Below, in pieces: positions 33,721 to 42,196 of a stretch of 58,352 nucleotides of DNA. The stretch is from contig NZ_JACOGK010000019.1 of assembly GCF_014269395.1 (NCBI RefSeq), positions 1-58,352 on the forward strand, given 5' to 3'. Position 1 is the stretch's first letter; every line of letters begins with the position of its first letter. A program made the position numbers and the translations under genes. Under the pieces are notes generated by a model. It did no database searches. It saw only the letters and a list, made by a program, of their open reading frames with translations, and was not told the DNA's origin. The DNA comes from Megasphaera hominis (GTDB lineage Bacteria; Bacillota; Negativicutes; Veillonellales; Megasphaeraceae).

Positions 33721-35643
33721 TTGGGTAGCATAAAAGTACAAAAACTTTCAAAAGCATTTGGCGTTCACGTCGTCTTTCATGACGTGTCCTTTGAACTCAG
33801 GCGCGGTGAACGCTTAGGCCTTATCGGTGCCAACGGCGCCGGCAAATCGACGCTGCTCAAGTGTCTCATGGGGGAAGAAGAGTATGACAGTGGTGCCTTT
33901 GTCCTTTCTGAAGGAGAAAGCGTGGGCTACCTGCAGCAGGATATTACCTACGCCGATACTATTACCTTAGGGGACGTGATTACGGAAGCGTGGCAGGATG
34001 TGCGTCATTTGGAGCAGAATCTGAAGGCCGCAGAAAAGCAGATGCAGGCAGAACCGGATAACGAAGCCCTCATGGACCGCTACGCCCGCCTGCAGGAGCG
34101 TTTCGAATGGCTGGGCGGCTTTTCTTACGAATCGATGAGCCATAAGATCGTGCAGGGCCTGGGCTTTTCCGAAGCCGACTGGTCGCGGCCTGTCCAGAGC
34201 TTTTCCGGCGGCCAGAAAACGCGTATTAATCTGGCCCGGGCCCTCGTACGGCGGCCGGATTACCTCTTTTTGGACGAACCGACGAACCATCTGGACATGG
34301 ATATGCTGGAGTGGCTTGAAGGCTATCTCCTTTCTTATGGCGGCGGTATCCTTATCGTGTCCCACGACCGGTATTTCCTAGACCGCGTAGCTACAGGGAT
34401 TTTGGAAATGAGCCATGGTACGATTACCAAGTATAAAGGCAATTACACGCGCTATATCAAACAGAGCCGGGAACGGCGGGAAGCCTTAGAACGTGCCTAC
34501 AATAAACAGCAGGAACACATTAAAGAAACGGAAGAATATATCCGCAAGTATAAGGCCGGTATCAAGTCCAAGCAGGCCCGGGGCCGCCAGTCCCAGCTGA
34601 ACCGCCTGGAACGGATTGAACTGGCACCGGAAGATGCGACGCTCCACTTCCATTTTGCCCCGGCCGAAGGCTGTGGCGAAAAGGTTCTGGTCCTCGACGA
34701 TATTTGTGGCGGCTATGGCGATAAAGAACTCTTTTCCCATTTGTCCCTGCTCCTGCGGCGCGGTGAAGCAGCATCCCTTATCGGGCCGAACGGTACGGGC
34801 AAGACGACGCTGCTGCGCATGATTATGGGCGAAAAAGAGCCGGACCACGGCCACATTACCCTGGGCAGCCGCGTCCACATCGGTTATTTCTCACAGGAGC
34901 ATACGGAGCTTAAGGGAAACTGGACCCTCGTCGAAGAAATGATGAACGAATTCAGCTATAGCGAAGACGAAGCGCGCAACGTCCTCGGCCGTTTTCTCTT
35001 TCAAGGTGACGATGTCTTTAAGACCGTGAGCAACCTGAGCGGTGGTGAACAGGCCCGTCTGGCTCTCTTGAAGTTATTCCTGCAGGGGCCGAATTTTCTC
35101 ATCCTGGACGAACCGACGAATCATCTCGATATTCCGACGCGGGAAATTCTGGAACAGGCGCTCCTCGATTTTGGCGGCACCTATCTCGTCGTATCCCATG
35201 ACCGCTATTTCCTCGATAAGATTACGAGCCGGACGCTGGTCCTTGAAGCTAAGCAGCTGCACGAATATTTGGGCAACTACACGTATTACCGGGAAAAAGA
35301 ACGGGAAGCAGAAGAACTGGCTGCCCAAAAAGCAGCAGAACAGGGAGAGACTGTGACGGCAGCTTCTAAGGCAGAGGCAGCGAAGAAAGAAGCGGAACCG
35401 CAGCGGCACACGCCGCCGGCGAAAAAGGCCCAGTCCTACGGCACGACGCGGCAATTGGAAAAGATAGAAATGAAGATTTCCGAGCTCGAAGCGACGGCCA
35501 AGATGTACGAATTCCAGCTTAATCAGCCGGAAAACCAGACCGACCCGGAAAGGGCCATGGAACTGACAGCACTTTACGAACGTACCCAGGCTGAACTGGA
35601 GGCTGCGTACGAAAAGTGGGAAGAACTTTCTGAAGCAGAGTAA
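33721..35643 (+). CDS. ABC-F family ATPase
   Basis: A 640-residue cytoplasmic protein with two ABC domains and no membrane segment. ABC-F proteins act on the ribosome. Domain 1 has GANGAGKST (about 37-45) and FSGGQKTR. The basic linker (about 245-300, KQARGRQSQLNRLERIE) corresponds to the P-site tRNA interaction motif. Domain 2 has GPNGTGKTT and LSGGEQAR. An Ala/Glu/Lys-rich segment (about 540-575) leads to a C-terminal coiled coil (about 577-640). It starts with TTG at 33721 after GAAAGGA. Housekeeping (Uup/YfmR-like) is more likely than antibiotic protection, but the sequence does not decide. Confidence 0.9.
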   Translation: MGSIKVQKLSKAFGVHVVFHDVSFELRRGERLGLIGANGAGKSTLLKCLMGEEEYDSGAFVLSEGESVGYLQQDITYADTITLGDVITEAWQDVRHLEQNLKAAEKQMQAEPDNEALMDRYARLQERFEWLGGFSYESMSHKIVQGLGFSEADWSRPVQSFSGGQKTRINLARALVRRPDYLFLDEPTNHLDMDMLEWLEGYLLSYGGGILIVSHDRYFLDRVATGILEMSHGTITKYKGNYTRYIKQSRERREALERAYNKQQEHIKETEEYIRKYKAGIKSKQARGRQSQLNRLERIELAPEDATLHFHFAPAEGCGEKVLVLDDICGGYGDKELFSHLSLLLRRGEAASLIGPNGTGKTTLLRMIMGEKEPDHGHITLGSRVHIGYFSQEHTELKGNWTLVEEMMNEFSYSEDEARNVLGRFLFQGDDVFKTVSNLSGGEQARLALLKLFLQGPNFLILDEPTNHLDIPTREILEQALLDFGGTYLVVSHDRYFLDKITSRTLVLEAKQLHEYLGNYTYYREKEREAEELAAQKAAEQGETVTAASKAEAAKKEAEPQRHTPPAKKAQSYGTTRQLEKIEMKISELEATAKMYEFQLNQPENQTDPERAMELTALYERTQAELEAAYEKWEELSEAE

Positions 35644-35651
35644 AGTGATAC

Positions 35652-35689
35652 AAAAAGAGCAGGCAGCATTGAGCTGCCTGCTCTTTTTG
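35652..35689. terminator. bidirectional terminator
   Basis: AAAAAGAGCAGGCAGC-ATTGA-GCTGCCTGCTCTTTTT is a 16-bp perfect stem between the convergent ABC-F and ychF genes. Confidence 0.93.
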
Positions 35690-35718
35690 TATCTGTATTT
35701 ATGGCGTATTTGCCCTTT

Positions 35719-36825
35719 TTAGACGTTAAAACGGAAGTAGGTGACATCGCCATCCTGCATGATGTAATCCTTGCCTTCCAGGCGTACGAGACCTTTTTCC
35801 TTAGCAGCCTGTTCACTGCCGCAGGCAATGAGGTCGTCATAGGATACGATTTCGGCGCGGATGAAGCCCCGTTCGATATCCGTATGAATCTTGCCGGCTG
35901 CTTTCTGCGCTTTCGTGCCGTTGACGATGGTCCAGGCGCGGACTTCATCGGCACCGGCCGTGAAGAAGTTGATCAGGCCCAGCATGGCGTAGCTGGCTTT
36001 GATCAATTTGGCCAGGCCGGCTTCGGGCAGGCCCAGTTCCTGCAGGAAAACCGTTGCTTCGTCAGCCGGCAGTTCGGCGATTTCCGCTTCGATCTTGGCC
36101 GAAACGGCAACGACCTGGGAGCCTTCCGCGACGGCGAATTCCTTCAGGGCCTGTACGTGCGGATTCGCGTCCGGTTCGGATGCTTCGTCTTCGGCTACGT
36201 TGGCAATGTAGAGGATGGGTTTTAAGGTCAACAGATTGAGATCGTGTACCCACGGCAGCTCGTCCTTGGTCAGGCCAACCTTGCGGGCCGGTTCGCCGTC
36301 TTCCAGCGCCTTGAGGATTTTCAGGAGAATGTCGAGCTCGGTCTTGGCTTCCTTGTTGCCGCACTGGGCCACCTTGCGGATGCGGTCTGCCCGTTTCTGT
36401 ACCGTGTCCATATCGGCCAGGCACAGTTCCGTATTGATGACGTCTACGTCACGGACCGGGTCGATGGAGCCCGATACGTGCGTAATGTTGCCGTCTTCAA
36501 AGCAGCGGACGACTTCGGCAATGGCGTCGGTTTCACGGATGTGGCTGAGGAATTTATTGCCCAGGCCTTCGCCCTTGGAGGCACCGGCTACGAGGCCGGC
36601 AATATCGACGAAACGCGTTACCGCAGGAATGGTACGTTTCGGATGATACATATCTGTCAGGACCTGAATGCGTGCGTCCGGTACTTCGACGACGCCTACA
36701 TTCGGTTCAATCGTGCAGAACGGATAGTTAGCCGCTTCTGCTCCGGCCTTGGTAATTGCATTAAAGAGCGTGCTCTTACCGACATTCGGCAGGCCGACAA
36801 TACCGATTTCCAAATTGGTACTCAT
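35719..36825 (-). CDS. ychF: YchF/Obg-like ATPase
   Basis: A 368-residue P-loop NTPase of the Obg/HAS family that prefers ATP. It has GLPNVGKSTLF (about 10-20), VDIAGLVAGASKGEGLGN (G3), a NVAEDE element in place of the G4 NKxD, a central coiled coil (about 140-170) and the C-terminal TGS domain ending in DGDVTYFRFNV. It is full length. It lies 29 nt after dapL on the minus strand, so the two may be cotranscribed. Confidence 0.96.
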   Translation of the reverse strand: MSTNLEIGIVGLPNVGKSTLFNAITKAGAEAANYPFCTIEPNVGVVEVPDARIQVLTDMYHPKRTIPAVTRFVDIAGLVAGASKGEGLGNKFLSHIRETDAIAEVVRCFEDGNITHVSGSIDPVRDVDVINTELCLADMDTVQKRADRIRKVAQCGNKEAKTELDILLKILKALEDGEPARKVGLTKDELPWVHDLNLLTLKPILYIANVAEDEASEPDANPHVQALKEFAVAEGSQVVAVSAKIEAEIAELPADEATVFLQELGLPEAGLAKLIKASYAMLGLINFFTAGADEVRAWTIVNGTKAQKAAGKIHTDIERGFIRAEIVSYDDLIACGSEQAAKEKGLVRLEGKDYIMQDGDVTYFRFNV

Positions 36826-36854
36826 GAATGAGGTGTTCCTTTCTACGACTTCGA

Positions 36855-38096
36855 TTATTTAATGATATGCAGATCGGCAATACGCTGTACGGCTTCTACC
36901 GTGTTTTCCCGTGTGCCGAAAGCTGTCAGGCGGAGATAGCCTTCACCGTGCGGGCCAAAGCCGGCACCCGGCGTGGTAACGACGTTGGCTTTTTCCAGGA
37001 GCAGATCGAAGAAGTCCCAGCTCTTCATGCCGTTCGGTGTCTGTACCCAGGCATAGGGGGAATTGGTAGCACCGTAAACCGTATAGCCCGCAGCTACGAG
37101 GCCGTCGCGGATAATGTGGGCGTTTTCCATATAATATTCGACGTAAGCCAGGCACTGTTTCTGGCCTTCTTCACTGTAGTACGCTTCGGCTGCGCGCTGA
37201 ATGATATACGGCGTGCCATTGAAGAACGTGCACTGGCGGCGGTTCCACATGGGGTTCAGTTCGACAGCTGTGCCATCAGCCTTGTAGCCGACGCAGGCTT
37301 TCGGGACGATGACGTAGGAGCAGCGCGTACCCGTGAAGCCGGCGCATTTCGAGTAGGAACGCAGTTCGATGGCGACTTCCTTGGCCCCTTCTACTTCGTA
37401 GATCGAGTGGGGGACGTCCGGTTCTGTAATGTATGTTTCGTAAGCCGAGTCATAAATGAGGACGACTTTATTTTCCTTGGCATAGGCGACCCAGTTTTCC
37501 AGTTCGGCCTTGCTCATGGCTGTACCTGTCGGGTTGGACGGGTTGCAAAGGTAAACGATATCCACCTTTTCTGTCGGCGGCTGGGCTTTGAAGCCGTTTT
37601 CCGGCGTGCACGGGAGATATACGACACCGTCGTACATGCCTTTTTCTTCATTGTAGAGGCCTGTGTGGCCGAGCATGACGTTGGAATCGAGGTATACCGG
37701 GTAGACCGGATCGGCTACGGCAAATTTCATATCACTGCCGAAGATTTCCTGAATGCAGGCAACGTCCGTCTTGGCGCCGTCGCCGATGAATACTTCATCG
37801 GCGTCGAGGCTGATGCCGCGCGTTTCGTAATCGCCTTTGATGATGGCTTGGCGCAGGAAATCATAGCCCTGTTCCGGACCGTAGCCGCGGAATGTTTCGG
37901 CTTTTCCCATTTCGTCAACAGCCTTGTGCATGGCGTCGATGATGGCCGGAGCCAGGGGACGCGTTACGTCGCCAATACCGAGACGGATGATGTTGGCATC
38001 GGGATGGGCCTTGGAAAAGGCTTCTACTTTTTTGCCGATCGTAGCAAAGAGGTAGTTACCCGGGAGTTTTAAATAATTTTCATTTACATGAGCCAT
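36855..38096 (-). CDS. dapL: LL-diaminopimelate aminotransferase
   Basis: A 413-residue fold-type I PLP enzyme that converts tetrahydrodipicolinate plus glutamate directly to LL-diaminopimelate, for lysine and peptidoglycan. The start MAHVNENYLKLPGNYLFATIGKK is typical of DapL. The PLP Lys is in SYSKCAGFTGTRC (about 245). YGPEQGYDFLR and NPSNPTGTAMS are conserved. The ATG at 38096 follows AAAGGAGGTCATTTC; the longer open frame upstream runs under a flavodoxin gene on the other strand and is not coding. Confidence 0.95.
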   Translation of the reverse strand: MAHVNENYLKLPGNYLFATIGKKVEAFSKAHPDANIIRLGIGDVTRPLAPAIIDAMHKAVDEMGKAETFRGYGPEQGYDFLRQAIIKGDYETRGISLDADEVFIGDGAKTDVACIQEIFGSDMKFAVADPVYPVYLDSNVMLGHTGLYNEEKGMYDGVVYLPCTPENGFKAQPPTEKVDIVYLCNPSNPTGTAMSKAELENWVAYAKENKVVLIYDSAYETYITEPDVPHSIYEVEGAKEVAIELRSYSKCAGFTGTRCSYVIVPKACVGYKADGTAVELNPMWNRRQCTFFNGTPYIIQRAAEAYYSEEGQKQCLAYVEYYMENAHIIRDGLVAAGYTVYGATNSPYAWVQTPNGMKSWDFFDLLLEKANVVTTPGAGFGPHGEGYLRLTAFGTRENTVEAVQRIADLHIIK

Positions 38097-38285
38097 GAAA
38101 TGACCTCCTTTATATTCGATAAGAATGTACATATATACTGAAATGTATACCTGAATGTCACTGTTTATTGTACTACAATCATAAACCCTTGAAAAGGTAC
38201 GCAAACGCAAGGATTCATGATAAAATAGAATGGTAACCATTTGAAATATTGAAACACCTGCCAGAGAGAGAAAGGGGCGGAGGGT

Positions 38286-38816
38286 ATGGATTATCGTGAT
38301 AAGAAATGTCTCATTGCTTATTTTAGCCGGCCAGGCGAAAACTATTCGCGGGGACAGCTGGTACATTTGCCCATAGGCAACACGCAGATCGCCGCAGATA
38401 TTTTGCGTGGCCATGTTCAGGGGGATATGTTCCTCATCGAGGCGGCAGAGCGCTATCCCGACTCGTATGCCGCTACGGTCGAGCGGGCGCGGCAGGAAAA
38501 ACGGGATAATGCCCGTCCGGCCTTGCGCTATGATCTGTCTGAGGTAACGGCGTATGACGTTATTTTCCTGGGCTATCCGAATTGGTGTGGCACTATGCCC
38601 ATGCCTGTGTGGACCTTCCTGGAAGCCCATGATTTTTCCGATAAAATTATTAAGCCCTTCTGCACGCATGAAGGCAGCGGCTTTGGCCATAGCCTGGAGG
38701 ATATTCATGCCCTGGCGCCGCAGGCCAAACTCAGCCGTGGTATAACCCTCTTAGGTACAACCGTTGCCGATGCCGAAGGCGATATCCGCCGCTGGCTGCA
38801 GCTGGAAACAATCTGA
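38286..38816 (+). CDS. flavodoxin-like FMN protein
   Basis: A 176-residue flavodoxin-fold protein. LIAYFSRPGENY is the FMN phosphate loop (about 11-22), and FLGYPNWCGTMPMPVWTFLE is the isoalloxazine-contacting stretch. FCTHEGSGFGHSLEDI is typical of the flavodoxin_4 family. AGAAAGGGGCGGAGGGT precedes the ATG. A TGA-TAAAAT extended -10 lies about 60 nt upstream. It is an electron carrier or NAD(P)H-linked quinone reductase-type protein with no cysteine cluster. Confidence 0.88.
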   Translation: MDYRDKKCLIAYFSRPGENYSRGQLVHLPIGNTQIAADILRGHVQGDMFLIEAAERYPDSYAATVERARQEKRDNARPALRYDLSEVTAYDVIFLGYPNWCGTMPMPVWTFLEAHDFSDKIIKPFCTHEGSGFGHSLEDIHALAPQAKLSRGITLLGTTVADAEGDIRRWLQLETI

Positions 38817-38832
38817 ACCGGCACATACGCGT

Positions 38833-38866
38833 AAAAAAGAGCCCCTTTGGCGAGGAGCTCTTTTTC
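38833..38866. terminator. bidirectional terminator
   Basis: AAAAAGAGC and GCTCTTTTT frame a GC-rich loop with partial CCCT/AGG pairing. It lies between the convergent flavodoxin and permease genes. Confidence 0.8.
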
Positions 38867-38874
38867 TGTACGGT

Positions 38875-40092
38875 TTATTCGTAGCGCAGTGCTTCAATGG
38901 GATCGAGGCGGGCTGCTTTCTTGGCGGGATAGATGCCGAAGAAGAGGCCCGTGCCGACAGAGAAGGTAAAGGAGAGAATGATCGGCGCGGCTGTGATATA
39001 CGTCGTAAAGGTCGAGAAATGCGAAATGAGCAGGGAAATGGAAACGCCGAAGAACACACCTAAGAGTCCGCCGGCGACGCCGATGACGACGGATTCAATG
39101 AGAAACTGCGTCATAATATCCTTAAAGGTAGCACCTAAGGCCTTGCGGATGCCGATTTCCCGTGTCCGTTCCGTAACGGATACCATCATGATGTTCATGA
39201 TGCCAATGCCGCCGACCAAAAGGGAAATGGCGGCAATACTGCCGAGGAAGAGGGTCAGCATGGTCGTCGTGCTGCTCATGGTTTCCATAATGCTCGTCAG
39301 GTTGCGGACGTTAAAGTCGTCGTCTTCACCGGTGCGGATATGGTGGCGCTGGCGCAGAAGTGTTTCGACCTGTTCCTGGACGGCGTCCATATCGTTCGTA
39401 TTGGTAACCTGAATATTGATGGAGCGGATGTACGTAATGCCCATGAGCCGTTCCTGGGCGGTCTTTAAGGGGACGAGGACTACGTCATCCTGGTCACTGC
39501 CCATAGAGGACTGGCCTTTGCTTTCGAGTACACCAATGACCTTGAAGGGCTGGTTGTGAATACGGATATTGCTGCCTACAGGGTTCTTTGTACCGAAGAG
39601 ATTGGTGGCGACGGTAGAACCGATGACGGCTACACGGTTACGGCTGTTGTCGTCGGCGTTGGTAATAAAGGAACCGGAGGCGACAGTGAGGGAGCGGATT
39701 TTCATGTAATCCGGCGTGACGCCGTAAACGGACGTGTTCCAGTTCTGGTTGCCGTAAACGACCTGGTAGCTGCTGTTGACCGTCGGTGCCACATAATCGA
39801 TGTCCTTAATGCGCTTTTGAATGGCTTCGGCGTCATCGAGCTTCAGGCTCTGGTTGGACCCGGCAGCAGAACGGACGCCGCCTTTATTGGCCGAGCCCGG
39901 CGTGACGATGAGCATGTTGCTGCCCAGACTGGCAATGGAGTTGGTGACGTTTTGCCGCACGCCCATGCCGATGGAAATCATGACGATGACGGCACCGACG
40001 CCGATGATGATGCCCAGCATAGTCAAAATGGAGCGGAGCTTATTGGACAGGAGGGCTGCAATGGCGATACTGACACTTTCTTTAAACAACAT
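38875..40092 (-). CDS. MacB-like ABC transporter permease
   Basis: A 405-residue FtsX-superfamily permease. It has an N-terminal transmembrane helix (about 12-40), a large periplasmic MacB_PCD domain (about 45-250) and three C-terminal helices with the SVTERTREIGIRKALGA loop near residue 310. Unlike E. coli MacB, the ATPase is a separate gene. The ATG at 40092 follows AAAGGGGTGG and overlaps the ATPase gene by 11 nt. With the ATPase and the adaptor it should form a mechanotransmission-type efflux complex across the two membranes. Confidence 0.92.
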   Translation of the reverse strand: MLFKESVSIAIAALLSNKLRSILTMLGIIIGVGAVIVMISIGMGVRQNVTNSIASLGSNMLIVTPGSANKGGVRSAAGSNQSLKLDDAEAIQKRIKDIDYVAPTVNSSYQVVYGNQNWNTSVYGVTPDYMKIRSLTVASGSFITNADDNSRNRVAVIGSTVATNLFGTKNPVGSNIRIHNQPFKVIGVLESKGQSSMGSDQDDVVLVPLKTAQERLMGITYIRSINIQVTNTNDMDAVQEQVETLLRQRHHIRTGEDDDFNVRNLTSIMETMSSTTTMLTLFLGSIAAISLLVGGIGIMNIMMVSVTERTREIGIRKALGATFKDIMTQFLIESVVIGVAGGLLGVFFGVSISLLISHFSTFTTYITAAPIILSFTFSVGTGLFFGIYPAKKAARLDPIEALRYE

Positions 40093-40789
40093 CCATGACC
40101 ACCCCTTTCCCTGCATCACGCGTAATCATACCGTCACAGAGAAGCAGCTGCCGGCTGGCACAGGCGGCGATGTCCGGTTCGTGCGTGACCAGGATGATCG
40201 TCTTGCCTTCTTCGTGCAGGTCCTCGAAGAGGTGCATAATGTCCTTCGTCGATTTTGTATCCAAGTTGCCTGTCGGTTCATCAGCCATGATGATGTGCGG
40301 TTCATTAACCAGGGCCCGGGCAATGGCGACACGCTGACGCTGGCCGCCGGACAATTCGTTAGGCTTGTGATCGGCCCAGGTCTTGAGGCCTACATCGGTG
40401 AGCTTTTGCAGGGCCCGTTCGTGCCGTTCCTTGCGGCCCACGCCGGCGTAGACCAGAGGCAGGGCTACGTTATCTAAGGCAGAAATACGCGAGAGGAGGT
40501 TGAAGTTCTGGAAGACAAAGCCAATGTGGCGGTTGCGGACAACGGCCAGTTCGTCGTCAGAAAGATGGGCCACTTCTTCACCGTTCAGTTTATACGAGCC
40601 TTCCGTCGGCCGGTCGAGACAGCCCAGGATGTTCATGAGCGTCGACTTCCCGGAGCCCGATGGCCCCATGAGGGCGGCAAATTCTCCTTCACGGATGACG
40701 AGATTGATACCTGCCAGGGCGGCAAAATCCTGGCCGCCAATATGATATATTTTTTTAATGTTTGTCAGTTCAATCAGTTTCTCATTCAT
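40082..40789 (-). CDS. MacB/LolD-like ABC transporter ATP-binding protein
   Basis: A 235-residue ATPase. It has Walker [22 protein letters not shown] (about 40-60), the [15 protein letters not shown] signature, Walker B IIMADEPTGNLD and a switch His in VTHEP. The GCLDRPT motif is shared by MacB/LolD/FtsE-type ATPases. It is the middle gene of the adaptor-ATPase-permease operon. Confidence 0.93.
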   Translation of the reverse strand: MNEKLIELTNIKKIYHIGGQDFAALAGINLVIREGEFAALMGPSGSGKSTLMNILGCLDRPTEGSYKLNGEEVAHLSDDELAVVRNRHIGFVFQNFNLLSRISALDNVALPLVYAGVGRKERHERALQKLTDVGLKTWADHKPNELSGGQRQRVAIARALVNEPHIIMADEPTGNLDTKSTKDIMHLFEDLHEEGKTIILVTHEPDIAACASRQLLLCDGMITRDAGKGVVMDVV

Positions 40790-40824
40790 AGTGTTACACC
40801 TGATTTCTTGCCCTTATGGCAGTA

Positions 40825-41958
40825 TTACATGGGTGGCGGTCCCTGGCGGCTGTTGCTCTTAGAGCTGCTGCTGGAGGTGGTCTTAGCAGCCGTATAGGAA
40901 ATAGAAACCTTATCACCGGCGTTGAGGCCGCTCAGGATTTCGACGTAATCGTCGCTGTAAATGCCTGTCGTAACGGGTACTTCTTCGGATTTGCCGTCAT
41001 CACCGACGCGCAGGACGTACGTGCCGCCGTTATTGGTCTTGAGAGCTGCAATGGGCACGACGAGGGCGTCGTCCTTTTCCGACGTGATAATGTCTACGCG
41101 GGCTGTCATGCCCAGGCGCAGTTCGTCGTCCGGATCATCTACGTCGAGAATGACGTAGTAGTAAATAACGCTGGCTGACGAAGAAGAGGAAGAGGTAGAA
41201 CTCGTGCCGTTCGTATCCCACGTGTTGCTCGTATCGGTTTGGGAAATCTTCGTGACGTGAGCTGTAAAGGTCTTGTCCGAATACGTATCGACTGTAAAGG
41301 TGGCGTCCTGGCCGACCTTGATCTTGCCGATATCCGTTTCATCGATGTTGGCGAGAATCTGTTTTTTGCTCGTATCGGCGATGCGCATGATGACCGTCGG
41401 GTTGCTGTTGCCCTGGACGGCCATGGTACCGGCCGGTTTCGGTTCACCAACGATGACGCCGCTCATAGGCGCCGTAATGGATGTTTCAGCCAAATCCGAT
41501 TCGGCGGCTGATAAGGTTGAAAGGGCCGTCTTATATTCGTATTCCGCATTGTCGAGGGCCTGCTTGGTACCGGCACCTTGATCATACAATGACTTATAGC
41601 GTTCGTAATCGAGACGCGTATTCGTTACTTTATATTGGGCCTGATCGTATTTGGCCTGATAATCCTTGCCGTCCAGTGTGGCTACGACCTGTCCGGCTGT
41701 GACGTGGTCATTTTCCTTGACCAGGACCTGGCTGATGCGGGCCGTAATCTTTGGCGAGACTTCGACGGAATCGACAGGACGGATGGTCCCCGTAGCGGAT
41801 ACGGTGGATTTCAGGTTCATGCGCTGTACCGTCGCCGTTTCTACGGCAGCTGCCTGTTTGGCACTCTGCTGTTGCTGATAATAATACCAGCCGCCACAGG
41901 CGCAAGCGGCAATAAGGACGATGGCAATGGCTGCTTTTGCTTTGAAATTTAGTTTCAT
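40825..41958 (-). CDS. MacA-like periplasmic adaptor (membrane fusion protein)
   Basis: A 377-residue membrane fusion protein. A membrane anchor (about 7-23) is followed by a beta-barrel/lipoyl strand (ATVQRMNLKSTVSATGTIRPVDSVEVSPKITARI), a short coiled-coil hairpin (about 110-160), the second lipoyl half (ETSITAPMSGVIVGEPKPAGTM) and a Ser-rich C-terminal tail ending QGPPPM. The ATG at 41958 follows AGGGTGATTCTT. It would bridge the MacB-like pump to an outer-membrane exit duct; no TolC homologue is encoded here. Confidence 0.9.
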   Translation of the reverse strand: MKLNFKAKAAIAIVLIAACACGGWYYYQQQQSAKQAAAVETATVQRMNLKSTVSATGTIRPVDSVEVSPKITARISQVLVKENDHVTAGQVVATLDGKDYQAKYDQAQYKVTNTRLDYERYKSLYDQGAGTKQALDNAEYEYKTALSTLSAAESDLAETSITAPMSGVIVGEPKPAGTMAVQGNSNPTVIMRIADTSKKQILANIDETDIGKIKVGQDATFTVDTYSDKTFTAHVTKISQTDTSNTWDTNGTSSTSSSSSSASVIYYYVILDVDDPDDELRLGMTARVDIITSEKDDALVVPIAALKTNNGGTYVLRVGDDGKSEEVPVTTGIYSDDYVEILSGLNAGDKVSISYTAAKTTSSSSSKSNSRQGPPPM

Positions 41959-42015
41959 AAGAATCACCCTGCAATTTGAAATGGAGTAGTTGTATAAAAA
42001 ATAAAGGCTGTAAAC

Positions 42016-42052
42016 CATACGGTACTTCCGTATGCACAGGTTAAGTATAACA
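42016..42052 (-). promoter_or_regulatory. efflux operon promoter with palindromic operator candidate
   Basis: On the minus strand TGT-TATACT (42052-42044) is an extended -10. CATACGGTACTTCCGTATG (42016-42034), perfect 7-bp arms around five bases, starts right where transcription should begin. A bound repressor there would block the efflux operon. Confidence 0.6.
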
Positions 42053-42134
42053 TAAGTGAGATGGACAAAAAAAGGAAGAACCGTGCCAGCAGGGAAGATT
42101 ACAAGAAACTGTAACAAATGACTTTATGAATTTG

Positions 42135-42143
42135 TGTTATACT
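42135..42143 (+). promoter_or_regulatory. extended -10 promoter of the tannase gene
   Basis: TGT-TATACT lies 54 nt before the start codon. The -35 region is poor. Confidence 0.5.
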
Positions 42144-42196
42144 ACATATGTAAAACTATATTGTAATAAATATAAATGCAATAAGGAGGAAATAAT

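Noticed and set aside
33721..35643. Antibiotic-resistance ABC-F protein
   Set aside because: Architecture alone does not separate resistance from housekeeping ABC-F; neighbours are metabolic and there is no transfer signature.
36828..38072. 414-codon frame antisense to dapL
   Set aside because: dapL is complete and strongly conserved; the antisense product has no recognisable domain.
38097..38708. N-terminal 204-codon extension of dapL
   Set aside because: It overlaps the flavodoxin gene, and the ATG at 38096 has a perfect ribosome site and the conserved DapL N-terminus.
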